A stretch of 64,000 nucleotides of DNA, from positions 62,001 through 126,000 of the forward strand of contig NZ_VOIQ01000005.1 of NCBI RefSeq assembly GCF_010470675.1, written 5' to 3'. This DNA is from Desulfovibrio sp. JC010. GTDB taxonomy: Bacteria > Desulfobacterota > Desulfovibrionia > Desulfovibrionales > Desulfovibrionaceae. The notes beneath the pieces are model-generated. The model worked only from the letters and a program-made list of their open reading frames with translations. It had not been told where the DNA came from and searched no databases. How positions within the stretch are numbered: position 1 is the first letter of the stretch; each line of letters begins with the position of its first letter. A program made the translations under genes and the position numbers. Shown piece after piece: positions 44,351-52,654 of this stretch.

Positions 44351-44384
44351 AAAAGCGGAGACCTTTTTGGGAGGCCTCCGCTTT
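44351..44384 (-). terminator. intrinsic terminator of feoB
   Basis: AAAGCGGAGGCCT and AGGTCTCCGCTTT form the stem on the minus strand (one mismatch), followed by TTTTTT. It lies about 50 bases past the feoB stop. Confidence 0.85.
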
Positions 44385-44435
44385 AAAGAATGCTACGGAA
44401 ATGTCTGGCGGGTACTTTCCGTTAGCTTCCGGCAG

Positions 44436-46562
44436 TTACAAATTTAAAGGTTTTAATTGCGGCTCGTGCTCTACTTCACGTGTTCCCAGATATTTGAGGG
44501 TCGCATAGATGCCACCGAGAATAGCGAGTGCAACTCCCATGTAAACAACGTTTCTACCTTCAGCAATCTGGTAGAACAGGGTAGCCACTGACCAGCCCAA
44601 TGCGGTGCAGTACATAGCCATCACTGCAGAGTAGAATCCGCCCATTTCCTGTCTGGTGGCCCCGATTACAGCGAGGCAGGGGAAGTACATAAGTACGAAG
44701 AGCAGGTAGGCGAAAGCGGAGTAGACAGTGAAGTTGGCTGCAAGGTGTTTGTAGACAGATACGTCGGCACCGATTTCTTCGGACACAGTGGCACTGTCTT
44801 CGCTGATCAGTCCGATTCCGAGCAGGTCCACGGAAGTGATCGCGCCCACAAGGCCGTCAATCACGGTCCCGAATGCCTCATTCACAGTTCCGCTTATGTC
44901 GAGTCCTGCTTCTTCTGCGGTTGCTGCTTCGGCTTCAGGGGCAGAAGCGGTTGCGTCCATGGAGGAGTAGAGGGAGTTTACTGTGCCCACAATTGCTTCC
45001 TTGGCGAAAAGTCCGGTGAACAGGGCAACGGATGCTGGCCAGTTCTCTTCCTTGATGCCCATGGGTTCGAAAATCGGGGAGATGGATTTTCCGGCAATAG
45101 AGAGTACGGAGTTCTGGGAATCTTCATTGCCAAAGGTCAGTCTGCCGTTATCAATACCCACGGAGTTGAGCATGGAGAGCACGAATACAGCTGTTACAAC
45201 AATCACCCCGGCGCGTTTAACAAAACCCTTCATGCGCAGCCATGCACTTTTGAATACCGCACCGGCTCTGGGAATGTGATAAAGGGGCAGGTCCATCACA
45301 AAGTGTGAAGCGGAGCCTTTGAAGAGGGTGTTTTTAAGCAGGAATCCGGTGAAAATAGCCATGGCAAGGCCGGACAGGTAGATAAGGAATACCGCCAGAC
45401 CGGAATATGCTCCGAACAGGGCCACGCAGAACAGGGCGTACACAGGCAGACGTGCACCGCAGGACATGAACGGGGCCATGAAAATGGTCATGAAACGGTC
45501 GCGTTTGGAGGTCAGGGTTCTGGCAGCCATTACTGCGGGTACTGTGCAGCCGAAGCCCACAACCATGGGGATGAATGCAGAGCCGGGCAAGCCTATTTTG
45601 CGCATGAAGCGGTCGGCAACAACAGCAACGCGGGCCATGTAACCGAAGTCTTCAAGGATAGCCAGCGCAAGGAACATGAAGAATACCACCGGGATGAAGG
45701 TGGCTACGGTCTGGATACCGGCACCGATGCCGCCGAGGGGTACGCTGATCCATTCCGGAGCACCGATTCCTGCCAGCAGTTCTGCAGGGATATCAATGAA
45801 AAAAAGTCCGGCCATGATATCGAAAAAGTCGATGAATACAGAACCGAGTCCAATGGCGAACCAGAAGGTCAGGAACATGGAAACAAGGAATACGGGGATT
45901 GCCGCAAACTTGTTCATGACAATGTTATCCACCCGGTTGGTGAAGTTCTGGCTGCGGTCTTTCTTCTCTTTGAGTACTTTGCTGTAAATGGTGTCGATAT
46001 AGTTGTATTTTTCAACTGTATCCATCACTTCCTGACGGGTGGGGTGGGAGTCGTGGTCCGGAAGATTCTGCGTAGCGTCAGAGAGAGCCTGCGCAGCTTT
46101 TGTGACAGAATTCTTATCAACCGCAATGACCGGTATTACCGGAATGTCCAGTTCCTTACTTAGTTTATCCACGTCGATATCCAGACCTTCGTTTTCCGCA
46201 ACATCAAGCATGTTGAGCAGGATAACGATCTGGTCTGTGCGTTCTTTGAGGTCCATGGTCAGGAAGAGGTTGCGGGAAAGGTTGGTGGCGTCGACCACAT
46301 TGACGATCAGGTCGTATTCGCCGCTGCGGATAACGCGTTCTGCAACCTTCTGATCCTCTGTGTCCGGGCTGAGATTGTAGGTGCCGGGCAAGTCTACAAG
46401 TTCGACTTTGGTGCCGGACATGGAGAATGTTCCTTCGATCTTTTCTACTGTAACACCGGGCCAGTTGCCGACTTTCTGTCGTGCCCCGGTGAGTGCATTG
46501 AAGAGGGTGGTTTTACCGCAGTTGGGTACGCCTGCGATGGCGATTCTATCTATTTTATGCAT
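44436..46562 (-). CDS. feoB: ferrous iron transporter FeoB
   Basis: This 708-aa protein has an N-terminal G domain (G1 GVPNCGKTTLFNALTG, G3 VDLPGTYNL, G4-like LLNMLD), a helical GDI-like spacer, and a membrane domain with the two Gate regions around GFGCTVPAVMAARTL and APFMSCGARLPVYAL. It imports Fe(II) across the inner membrane. It is a little shorter than E. coli FeoB but complete. It starts two bases after feoA and ends before a terminator, forming a two-gene operon likely under Fur control. Confidence 0.97.
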   Translation of the reverse strand: MHKIDRIAIAGVPNCGKTTLFNALTGARQKVGNWPGVTVEKIEGTFSMSGTKVELVDLPGTYNLSPDTEDQKVAERVIRSGEYDLIVNVVDATNLSRNLFLTMDLKERTDQIVILLNMLDVAENEGLDIDVDKLSKELDIPVIPVIAVDKNSVTKAAQALSDATQNLPDHDSHPTRQEVMDTVEKYNYIDTIYSKVLKEKKDRSQNFTNRVDNIVMNKFAAIPVFLVSMFLTFWFAIGLGSVFIDFFDIMAGLFFIDIPAELLAGIGAPEWISVPLGGIGAGIQTVATFIPVVFFMFLALAILEDFGYMARVAVVADRFMRKIGLPGSAFIPMVVGFGCTVPAVMAARTLTSKRDRFMTIFMAPFMSCGARLPVYALFCVALFGAYSGLAVFLIYLSGLAMAIFTGFLLKNTLFKGSASHFVMDLPLYHIPRAGAVFKSAWLRMKGFVKRAGVIVVTAVFVLSMLNSVGIDNGRLTFGNEDSQNSVLSIAGKSISPIFEPMGIKEENWPASVALFTGLFAKEAIVGTVNSLYSSMDATASAPEAEAATAEEAGLDISGTVNEAFGTVIDGLVGAITSVDLLGIGLISEDSATVSEEIGADVSVYKHLAANFTVYSAFAYLLFVLMYFPCLAVIGATRQEMGGFYSAVMAMYCTALGWSVATLFYQIAEGRNVVYMGVALAILGGIYATLKYLGTREVEHEPQLKPLNL

Positions 46563-46564
46563 GG

Positions 46565-46801
46565 TTAAACTTCCTCTACTTTGATCTGGTCAGCTTCATT
46601 TTTGCGCAGGGCCACACGGCTGCCGCGGATTTCAAAGATCATGGGGTCAGAAATTTTGATGGGAGCGAGTGCGATGCGGGTGCCTTCGATGAATCCCATT
46701 TTGCGAAGTTTATGTGCATAGTCTGAAGTTTCGCTTTCAAACCCGAGCACAGCGTAGGTGCGTCCTTCAAGTATCTTGGAAAGATTTATATTTTTAGTCA
46801 T
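46565..46801 (-). CDS. feoA: ferrous iron transport protein FeoA
   Basis: This 78-aa cytosolic SH3-like protein has the FeoA pattern GRTYAVLGFESETSDYAHKLRKMGFIEGTRI (given by key residues MGF and EGT) and IFEIRGSRVALRKNEA. It supports FeoB activity. GGAG lies 6 bases before the ATG. A Fur-box-like sequence lies about 50 bases upstream. Confidence 0.95.
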   Translation of the reverse strand: MTKNINLSKILEGRTYAVLGFESETSDYAHKLRKMGFIEGTRIALAPIKISDPMIFEIRGSRVALRKNEADQIKVEEV

Positions 46802-46852
46802 TTGTGTCTCCGTATTGTAATGACTGTTTAGTTTTTGCGATTGAGTTAGAAG

Positions 46853-46873
46853 TTGATAATCAACGTCAATTGA
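46853..46873. promoter_or_regulatory. Fur-box-like site upstream of feoAB
   Basis: The + strand reads TTGATAATCAA, then CG, TCAATTGA. TTGATAATCAA is itself a palindrome. A very similar 21-base sequence lies at 47493-47513, before the His-rich protein gene. Confidence 0.65.
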
Positions 46874-46878
46874 ATTTC

Positions 46879-46907
46879 TGACTAAACAAGTGTGAAATAT
46901 GAGTCAA
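46879..46907 (-). promoter_or_regulatory. candidate promoter of feoAB
   Basis: Minus-strand TTGACT (46907-46902) followed after 17 bases by TAGTCA (46884-46879). The Fur-like box sits just downstream, where a repressor would block initiation. The surroundings resemble the promoter region at 47514-47543. Confidence 0.4.
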
Positions 46908-46931
46908 GAAGAAAATGAAATTAATTTTCAA

Positions 46932-47474
46932 TTAAAAAATTGAGGGCGGGGAAAGGTCAGAAGAGCTTAAGATGATCCATTTTATATGGTATGATGATGA
47001 AAGGTCGGAGTTTTTAAGGTATTGGACAGCTGACTCAAAACCGGGGCCATGGGCAGGATTGCAGGCGATAGCATTTGTAATAGAATCAGCGCAGGTCTCC
47101 ATATGTTCCCGGATTTCGTCCGCAGGGATAAGGTTATCCAGAAAATGAAAGTGTAAATTGCCTGTGTCGCAATGCCATTCGTAGTGTTCCACAACGGTAT
47201 TGCAGGATTCAATCGGCCCCTCATGATGGTGGTGATGTTGAAGCGGGTGCTGTTCGTCGCTGTGCGCAGAATTATCAGAGTCATGTCCCCGCTGCTCGCA
47301 ATGGCTTGTGCAGTGAAAGGAGATCGGAACCCCGAGATGACTGTGGGTGAAATATTCTTCTACTGATCCTACTGAACCATGGCAATGGGCGTGGCTGTCC
47401 GCATAGGGTGTCAGCAGGATAGCCGTTATGAGTGCCAGAATTGCACTGCGTATGAAGATATTCATTTTTGCCAT
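46932..47474 (-). CDS. exported His-rich, probably metal-binding protein
   Basis: This 180-aa protein has a signal peptide (FIRSAILALITAILLTPYADS) and a His-rich N-terminal half (HAHCHGS, HSDEQHPLQHHHHHEG, HYEWHCDTGNLHFHF) with several Cys. I do not recognise a family. It is likely periplasmic and could bind or buffer iron, zinc or nickel. It lies upstream of feoAB on the same strand with a very similar Fur-box-like promoter region, so both are probably induced together under iron limitation (inference). No clear ribosome binding site; the start may be M1 or M4. Confidence 0.75.
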   Translation of the reverse strand: MAKMNIFIRSAILALITAILLTPYADSHAHCHGSVGSVEEYFTHSHLGVPISFHCTSHCEQRGHDSDNSAHSDEQHPLQHHHHHEGPIESCNTVVEHYEWHCDTGNLHFHFLDNLIPADEIREHMETCADSITNAIACNPAHGPGFESAVQYLKNSDLSSSYHIKWIILSSSDLSPPSIF

Positions 47475-47492
47475 GACTAGTTGAAAAAAAGA

Positions 47493-47513
47493 TTGATAAT
47501 CAAAATCGATTGA
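47493..47513. promoter_or_regulatory. Fur-box-like site upstream of the His-rich protein gene
   Basis: The + strand reads TTGATAATCAA, then AA, TCGATTGA, matching the feoAB site at 18 of 21 positions. Confidence 0.65.
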
Positions 47514-47543
47514 TGTTTAGCTTTTCAAATATAAGTGAGTCAA
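47514..47543 (-). promoter_or_regulatory. candidate promoter of the His-rich protein gene
   Basis: Minus-strand TTGACT (47543-47538) and TAAACA (47519-47514) are 18 bases apart, with the Fur-like box immediately downstream. Confidence 0.4.
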
Positions 47544-47810
47544 GGAGAAAATGAAAATTGTTCTCAGTTAAGAGGGCACGCCTTGCGAAAGAATTTTAAA
47601 ACAACTATTATGTATAGCGAATGCATGACTCATAGGGAGTTGTGCTTCAAGGATAGAGAAGGGTGGGCGACCTGATTGGCAGGTCGTCCTCCCTTCTTTT
47701 TTTATACTGTTTATTTCGTCACTTTCCCGCCATGCAGCGACATAATTCATTATGTAATCCTTAGCGTTAAGGACAAACAAGCGTTCATTATGTTATTGGA
47801 AGGCGAACAT
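47544..47810 (+). other. leader region of the MFS transporter gene
   Basis: With the promoter sites at 47475-47543 this gap is 336 bases without a gene. On the + strand it contains a terminator hairpin at 47661-47704 although no + strand gene lies upstream, so a leader or small RNA may end there. No known riboswitch is recognised. Confidence 0.5.
47661..47704 (+). terminator. intrinsic terminator in the MFS transporter leader
   Basis: GGGTGGGCGACCT (47661-47673) pairs with AGGTCGTCCTCCC (47681-47693) with one mismatch and one G-T pair, followed by TTCTTTTTTTAT. Confidence 0.75.
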
Positions 47811-49322
47811 ATGAATTTTTATCGGGGAGAAGGCCGTATGGCTGTTGTTGATGAATCCGGCGAAGTTGCTGCCAGATCTGTGCAGGATTACATAGATGAG
47901 ACTCCTTATTGGGCAGACGGCACTGTTGCGCCCTCTTCGCCCATGACTGTTATGCAGTGGAGAATCTGGTTTCTTGCTTCAGCTGGTAAATTTTTTGAGG
48001 GCATGGTTGTGTTCATGACCGGGGTGGCCCTGCCGCTCATCGTGAGTGAATTCAATCTCGGAGCCATGGAAAAGGGTACGGTCAGTGCCGCAACCCTGTT
48101 CGGAATTCTTATTGGTGCTACAGTGCTCGGCGGTCTGGCCGACCATTACGGTCGTAAGAAGATGTTTATTGTGGAGATGGTTCTTTTTGTGGCCTGTCTG
48201 GTGGCATTGGTATTCAGCCCCAACTATATTTTTCTGGTAATTTTTCTTTTCGGCATGGGACTGGCTCTGGGGTGTGACTACCCTACAGCGCATATGGTTA
48301 TTTCCGAGTCCATCCCCAGTACGGATCGCGGGCGGTTGGTGCTGAGTGCTTTTGCATTTCAGGCAGTCGGTGCCCTTGTGGGGACTGCCATCGGGTATCT
48401 TATCCTGTATAAAGCCCCGGAACTGAGTGCATGGAGATACATGTACGGGGCGGCCATTATTCCGGCTATTCTTGTGGTCGTGGGCAGGTTTTATATTCCT
48501 GACAGCAGTCACTGGCTGGTTGCCAAGGGCCGGATCAAGGAAGCGGAAGAGGCCCTCCATTCGCTGCTGTACCGTGAACCTCATTATCCCAAGGTCATCA
48601 AGATCGCCCCACCTGTTGAAAACGGAAACGGTGGAGACAAAGAGGAAAGCAAAGGCACTTATGCCGATCTTTTCAAAGGTAAGAGCTTCCGGGCTACCGT
48701 CCTCGCGTCTGTTCCGTGGTTCCTGCAGGATCTGGGAACATACGGGATCGGGATTTTTACCCCCACTATTCTGGCTTCTGTTCTCGGTGCCAAGGCTGTG
48801 CATGCCCGAAATGTGGCGGACCTGATTCATAATGATATGCTGGCAGCCAAGGGTGCGGCTTTCATTGATGTTCTCCTGCTTGTGGGAATCCTCGCCGCAG
48901 TATTGATGGCTGATAAAGTAGGGCGTATCAAGTTGCAGGTTGTGGGATTCATCGGTTGTGCCATCGGGCTGCTTCTGGCTTCTATGTCCATGACAATGGA
49001 CCCCGATTCCTCCATGTCCATAACCCTGCTTTTCAGTGGATTCATGCTCTTCAGTTTTATGACCAACATGGGTCCCAATGCCATCACCTATCTGCTGGCC
49101 GGGGAAGTCTTTCCCACTAAAATCAGGGGGAAGGGTGCAGGATTCGCGGCTTCGTTTGCCAAGGTCGGTGCGGTTGCAACGGCATTTTTCTTCCCGGTTC
49201 TGCTCAAGGATTTCGGAACCGGACCGATTCTGGGGTTTCTGGTGGTTTGTTCAATCATCGGGGCAATTGTGACCTGGATGTTTCGTATTGAAACCAGCGG
49301 GGTCAATCTGGAAGATTTGTAA
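47811..49322 (+). CDS. MFS transporter (sugar-porter-like fold)
   Basis: The protein has 503 aa from the ATG at 47811, chosen because GGAAGG lies 7 bases upstream; further in-frame starts at 47790 and 47838 are possible. It has twelve membrane helices with MFS signatures GGLADHYGRKKMF after helix 2, PSTDRGRLVLSAF and EVFPTKIRGKGAGFAAS. A 45-residue hydrophilic N-terminus precedes helix 1. It imports or exports a small organic substrate by proton symport; the substrate is unknown. It is transcribed alone with a leader that contains a terminator and ends in a terminator. Confidence 0.9.
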   Translation: MNFYRGEGRMAVVDESGEVAARSVQDYIDETPYWADGTVAPSSPMTVMQWRIWFLASAGKFFEGMVVFMTGVALPLIVSEFNLGAMEKGTVSAATLFGILIGATVLGGLADHYGRKKMFIVEMVLFVACLVALVFSPNYIFLVIFLFGMGLALGCDYPTAHMVISESIPSTDRGRLVLSAFAFQAVGALVGTAIGYLILYKAPELSAWRYMYGAAIIPAILVVVGRFYIPDSSHWLVAKGRIKEAEEALHSLLYREPHYPKVIKIAPPVENGNGGDKEESKGTYADLFKGKSFRATVLASVPWFLQDLGTYGIGIFTPTILASVLGAKAVHARNVADLIHNDMLAAKGAAFIDVLLLVGILAAVLMADKVGRIKLQVVGFIGCAIGLLLASMSMTMDPDSSMSITLLFSGFMLFSFMTNMGPNAITYLLAGEVFPTKIRGKGAGFAASFAKVGAVATAFFFPVLLKDFGTGPILGFLVVCSIIGAIVTWMFRIETSGVNLEDL

Positions 49323-49345
49323 ATTTTCCCTCACCTCCTTCCACT

Positions 49346-49388
49346 AAAGCCTTGTTCCTGATTACAGGAGCAGGGCTTTTTCTTTTTT
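49346..49388 (+). terminator. intrinsic terminator of the MFS gene
   Basis: AGCCTTGTTCCTG and CAGGAGCAGGGCT form a stem with two G-T pairs and loop ATTA, followed by TTTTCTTTTTT. Confidence 0.88.
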
Positions 49389-49451
49389 AATAACCCCTTG
49401 CACAACAGTCTTGTATGCTTATATAATTAGCAAATATATTAACAAAACCAC

Positions 49452-49546
49452 GACGGTTCCCTTGTCAAAACGTTTTGGGATTCTTAAACCCTTTTGGAAA
49501 AGGGTTTAAGCCCCCGGAGGGACCGCCGGTAGGCCCGCCGGAGGCA
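49452..49546 (+). repeat. dispersed hairpin element, copy G, carrying a ribosome binding site
   Basis: A perfect 13-bp hairpin CTTAAACCCTTTT/AAAAGGGTTTAAG is followed by GCCCCCGGAGGGACC and GCCCGCCGGAGGCA. The final GGAGG (49540-49544) lies 5 bases before the ATG at 49550. Confidence 0.85.
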
Positions 49547-49549
49547 CAT

Positions 49550-50113
49550 ATGCATGAAACAAGTATGGGTGGAACATTGCGTGATTATTTAAGTGGCGAA
49601 GAAATTGAAGAGACCACTTACGAGGAATTCCGTCAGGCACTGGCAAAGCTGCTGGTGGAAGAATTGGGCTACCCCAAAGAGTCGCTCAAAGCCAAGATCG
49701 ACCTCTGTTTTGAAATAGACGGCGAGGAAATGTGCCGCACTATAGACCTTGTTGTTTATGATAAAAACGACCAGCCGATCCTTATGGTCATGTTCTGCGC
49801 CGGGGATGTGGGCAGCTATGAACGTGAAGCTGTCTGTGCTGGGAAGCTTTTTCAGGGCGGTCCGGTTCCTTACGTGGTCATTTCAGACTCCATGGACGCT
49901 TTCCTGCTTGATGCCGTTTCCGGCAAGACTCTGGCCCACGGCATGAAGTCTGTACCGAACTGGGACGAGCTGCTCAAGATGACCGCCGATTACAAGCGCG
50001 AACCGCTCCCGGCAGAAAAGCGGACCAAGATTGAACGCATTTTTTATACCTACACCGGATTCCTGCAGGGCACCTGCTGCAGTGATTCCTGTTCCCTGCC
50101 GCCTAAGAAGTAG
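49550..50113 (+). CDS. HsdR-N-like (HSDR_N_2 type) protein with degenerate nuclease site
   Basis: The protein has 187 aa from the ATG at 49550, behind the GGAGG of repeat copy G; reading the frame further upstream only translates the repeat. It resembles the type I restriction enzyme R N-terminal domain: EEFRQALAKLLVEELGYPKE and RTIDLVVYDKNDQPILMV. The PD-(D/E)xK nuclease core should continue with E-x-K but reads VMFCAG here, so Glu and Lys are lost and cleavage is unlikely. The C-terminus is Cys-rich (GTCCSDSCSLPPKK). No HsdM or HsdS is adjacent, so this is not a restriction system. Function unknown. Confidence 0.82.
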   Translation: MHETSMGGTLRDYLSGEEIEETTYEEFRQALAKLLVEELGYPKESLKAKIDLCFEIDGEEMCRTIDLVVYDKNDQPILMVMFCAGDVGSYEREAVCAGKLFQGGPVPYVVISDSMDAFLLDAVSGKTLAHGMKSVPNWDELLKMTADYKREPLPAEKRTKIERIFYTYTGFLQGTCCSDSCSLPPKK

Positions 50114-50156
50114 GGGGATAATCTGAAGAGCTAAAAACATAGCCTAACAGCATCAT

Positions 50157-50197
50157 AAAACCCGTTCCAGTTCATATAAAACTGGAGCGGGTTTTTT
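50157..50197 (+). terminator. intrinsic terminator of the HsdR-N-like gene
   Basis: AAAACCCGTTCCAGTT (50157-50172) pairs with AACTGGAGCGGGTTTT (50180-50195) with one G-T pair, then TT. Confidence 0.9.
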
Positions 50198-50317
50198 GTT
50201 TGAAAAAAGATATCTGTCTTAATTTAATCTGTGTAGCAATTTACAGATAAATCTTGTACCAGAAATAAAGATGTAACTACCTTTAAAAATAATCACGCTA
50301 ATTAAGGAGTACGCAGT

Positions 50318-52618
50318 ATGAAGATAACCAAACATATGTGGCCTGTTTTGATTGTTTCTGCTCAATTTGAATCCAATACGGGCGAAGGCCGCAGACTGCG
50401 GAATCTGGAGAATGAGTTGCTTACGGAACAGGAGTGCTCGGTATGCCCTTCCCACAGTTATGAGGATGCCATGGAAATTTTCATCTCCCGTGCAGATATC
50501 GGTGCAGTGGTAATTGACTGGGATATCCGTTTTGAAAAGGATGATGAAAAAGAAGCTCCTGAACATCTGGTCAATGCCATCCGTAAAAGAAATAAGAATA
50601 TTCCCATTTTTCTGCTCACCGAGCGGATACCCATGGAGGATATTTCCACCAAGATTCTAGGGCAGATTAATGAATGCCTCTGGAAAAGTGCTGAAACAGC
50701 TGAATTTCTGGCCGGACGTATTGAAACTCATCTGGTTGAATATGTCCGTTCTGTCTTTCCGGTCTTTTTCGGGGAGATGGTCAAATACTCAGAAGCCTAC
50801 AAATACGCATGGCACACCCCCGGACACATGGGCGGGGAAGGATTCCTCAAAAGCCCGGCCGGGGTGGCAATGCATAAATTCTACGGCGAGAACGTGTTCC
50901 GTTCCGACCTTTCCATCTCCGTTCCCGAACTTGGCTCGCTGCTGGATCATAGCGGGGTAGTCGGTGATGCTGAAAACAATTCCGCCCGTGCTTTCGGAGC
51001 AGACCATACCTTCTACGTCCTTAACGGAACCTCAAATGTCAACCAGATTATCTGGCGCAGCCAGCTGGTGCGGGACGACATCGCCTTTGTGGACCGCAAC
51101 TGCCATAAATCCCTCAATTACGCTATGGTCATCACCGATGCCTATCCCATCTATATGGTGCCCAGACGAAATAAGCGCGGCATAATCGGTCCCTGCCGTC
51201 TGTCAGAATTTTCCGAGGAAACAATCCAGTCCAAGGTCCGTGAAAACAAGCTCATTCCCGAAGAATTGAAAAAGCAGAGCATACGCATGTCCGCTCTCAC
51301 CAACTCCACCTATGACGGAGTCTGCTACAACGTCATCAACATCAAAAAGCAGCTCCAGAAGAGCGTGGACAACCTTCATTTTGATGAAGCGTGGTATGCT
51401 TATGCCCGTTTTCATCCCATGTATAAGGATCATTTCGGTATGGCTGATGATGACCGCAATGAACATCATCCGCCTATTTTCTGCTCCCATTCCACTCATA
51501 AGCTGCTGACCGCTTTTTCACAGGCTTCCATGCTTCATGTGCGTGATGGCAGCGATGTGAAGATTGACCGCGATGAGCTTAATGAATCTTACATGATGCA
51601 CGGGTCCACTTCCCCGCAATACAGCATGATCGCCTCTCTCGATGTGGCCACCAAAATGATGCAGGACAGCGGTGAAGTGCTCATGCACGATACCATGATC
51701 GAGGCAGTGAATCTGCGAAAGAAAGTTTCCATGATCGCCAGTGAAATGAATGAACAGGACAGCTGGTTCTTTGAAATGTGGCAGCCGGAAAAAGTACTCG
51801 TGGGCAAGGGGTATAAGAAGTTTGAGGATGTTCCCACTGAATACCTTTGCACCCACCAGCATCCGTGGGTCTTTTCCGCCGAAGACAACTGGCACGGCTT
51901 CGAAGACATGGAAGATGAATACGCCATGCTCGATCCCATTAAACTGACTTTTACCACCCCCGGTCTCAACCATGACGGAACCATGGAAGATGAAGGTATT
52001 CCGGCTTCCATTGTTACCGACTACCTGATCAACCATGGTATCGTCTGCGAAAAAACCGATTACTATTCCTTCCTGATGCTCAATTCCGTGGGTACCAACA
52101 AGGCCAAGCAGGGCTCGCTGCTGGCCGGGCTGCTCAAGTTCAAGGAAGTTTACGACGCCAACCAGCCCCTTGATATGGTACTGCCCGATCTGGTCAAAGC
52201 ATACCCGGAAACTTATTCAGGAGTAGGCGTAAAGGATCACTGCAACGCCATTCACAATTACTACAAAGAGCACAAGCTGCTTGATAAAATGCAGGCCGCT
52301 TTTCAGGTTATCCCGGATCAGGCCATCAAGCCTTCCGAAGCCTACCATGCCGTGGTCCGCAAGAATGTGGAATACGTGGAACTCTCCGAAATGCAGGACC
52401 GCATCCCGGCTGTAATGGTTGTTCCCTATCCTCCGGGCATCCCGGTAATTATGGGCGGGGAAATCCTTAACGACAAAGCACGGCCCATCTTTGATTACCT
52501 CACAGCCCGTCAGGATTTCGAAAATGTATTCCCCGGATATGAAAGCGATATCCATGGCGTGGAACGTGTTGAACGGGACGGTAAGAAGTTCTTTAAAACC
52601 ATGTGCCTGAAGAAATAA
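50318..52618 (+). CDS. adiA: PLP-dependent Orn/Lys/Arg decarboxylase, most like biodegradative arginine decarboxylase
   Basis: This 766-aa protein has an N-terminal wing domain (about 10-140), a PLP domain with the Schiff-base lysine K395 in HSTHKLLTAFSQAS, and a C-terminal domain with VPYPPGIPVIMGGE. Its length and C-terminal sequence match AdiA (about 755 aa) better than CadA or SpeC. It decarboxylates arginine to agmatine, consuming a cytoplasmic proton. An AdiC-like exchanger gene and a GadC-like antiporter gene follow on the same strand, so the three form an acid-resistance unit. AAGGAG precedes the ATG. Confidence 0.88.
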   Translation: MKITKHMWPVLIVSAQFESNTGEGRRLRNLENELLTEQECSVCPSHSYEDAMEIFISRADIGAVVIDWDIRFEKDDEKEAPEHLVNAIRKRNKNIPIFLLTERIPMEDISTKILGQINECLWKSAETAEFLAGRIETHLVEYVRSVFPVFFGEMVKYSEAYKYAWHTPGHMGGEGFLKSPAGVAMHKFYGENVFRSDLSISVPELGSLLDHSGVVGDAENNSARAFGADHTFYVLNGTSNVNQIIWRSQLVRDDIAFVDRNCHKSLNYAMVITDAYPIYMVPRRNKRGIIGPCRLSEFSEETIQSKVRENKLIPEELKKQSIRMSALTNSTYDGVCYNVINIKKQLQKSVDNLHFDEAWYAYARFHPMYKDHFGMADDDRNEHHPPIFCSHSTHKLLTAFSQASMLHVRDGSDVKIDRDELNESYMMHGSTSPQYSMIASLDVATKMMQDSGEVLMHDTMIEAVNLRKKVSMIASEMNEQDSWFFEMWQPEKVLVGKGYKKFEDVPTEYLCTHQHPWVFSAEDNWHGFEDMEDEYAMLDPIKLTFTTPGLNHDGTMEDEGIPASIVTDYLINHGIVCEKTDYYSFLMLNSVGTNKAKQGSLLAGLLKFKEVYDANQPLDMVLPDLVKAYPETYSGVGVKDHCNAIHNYYKEHKLLDKMQAAFQVIPDQAIKPSEAYHAVVRKNVEYVELSEMQDRIPAVMVVPYPPGIPVIMGGEILNDKARPIFDYLTARQDFENVFPGYESDIHGVERVERDGKKFFKTMCLKK

Positions 52619-52654
52619 TTTGATTGGGACAGTATCAATAAACCGGAGGGCCGT

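Noticed and set aside
49475-49549. N-terminal extension of the HsdR-N-like gene
   Set aside because: It is a translation of repeat copy G; the ATG at 49550 has GGAGG at the right distance.
49550-50113. Type I restriction-modification system
   Set aside because: No HsdM, HsdS or helicase part is present and the nuclease residues are missing.
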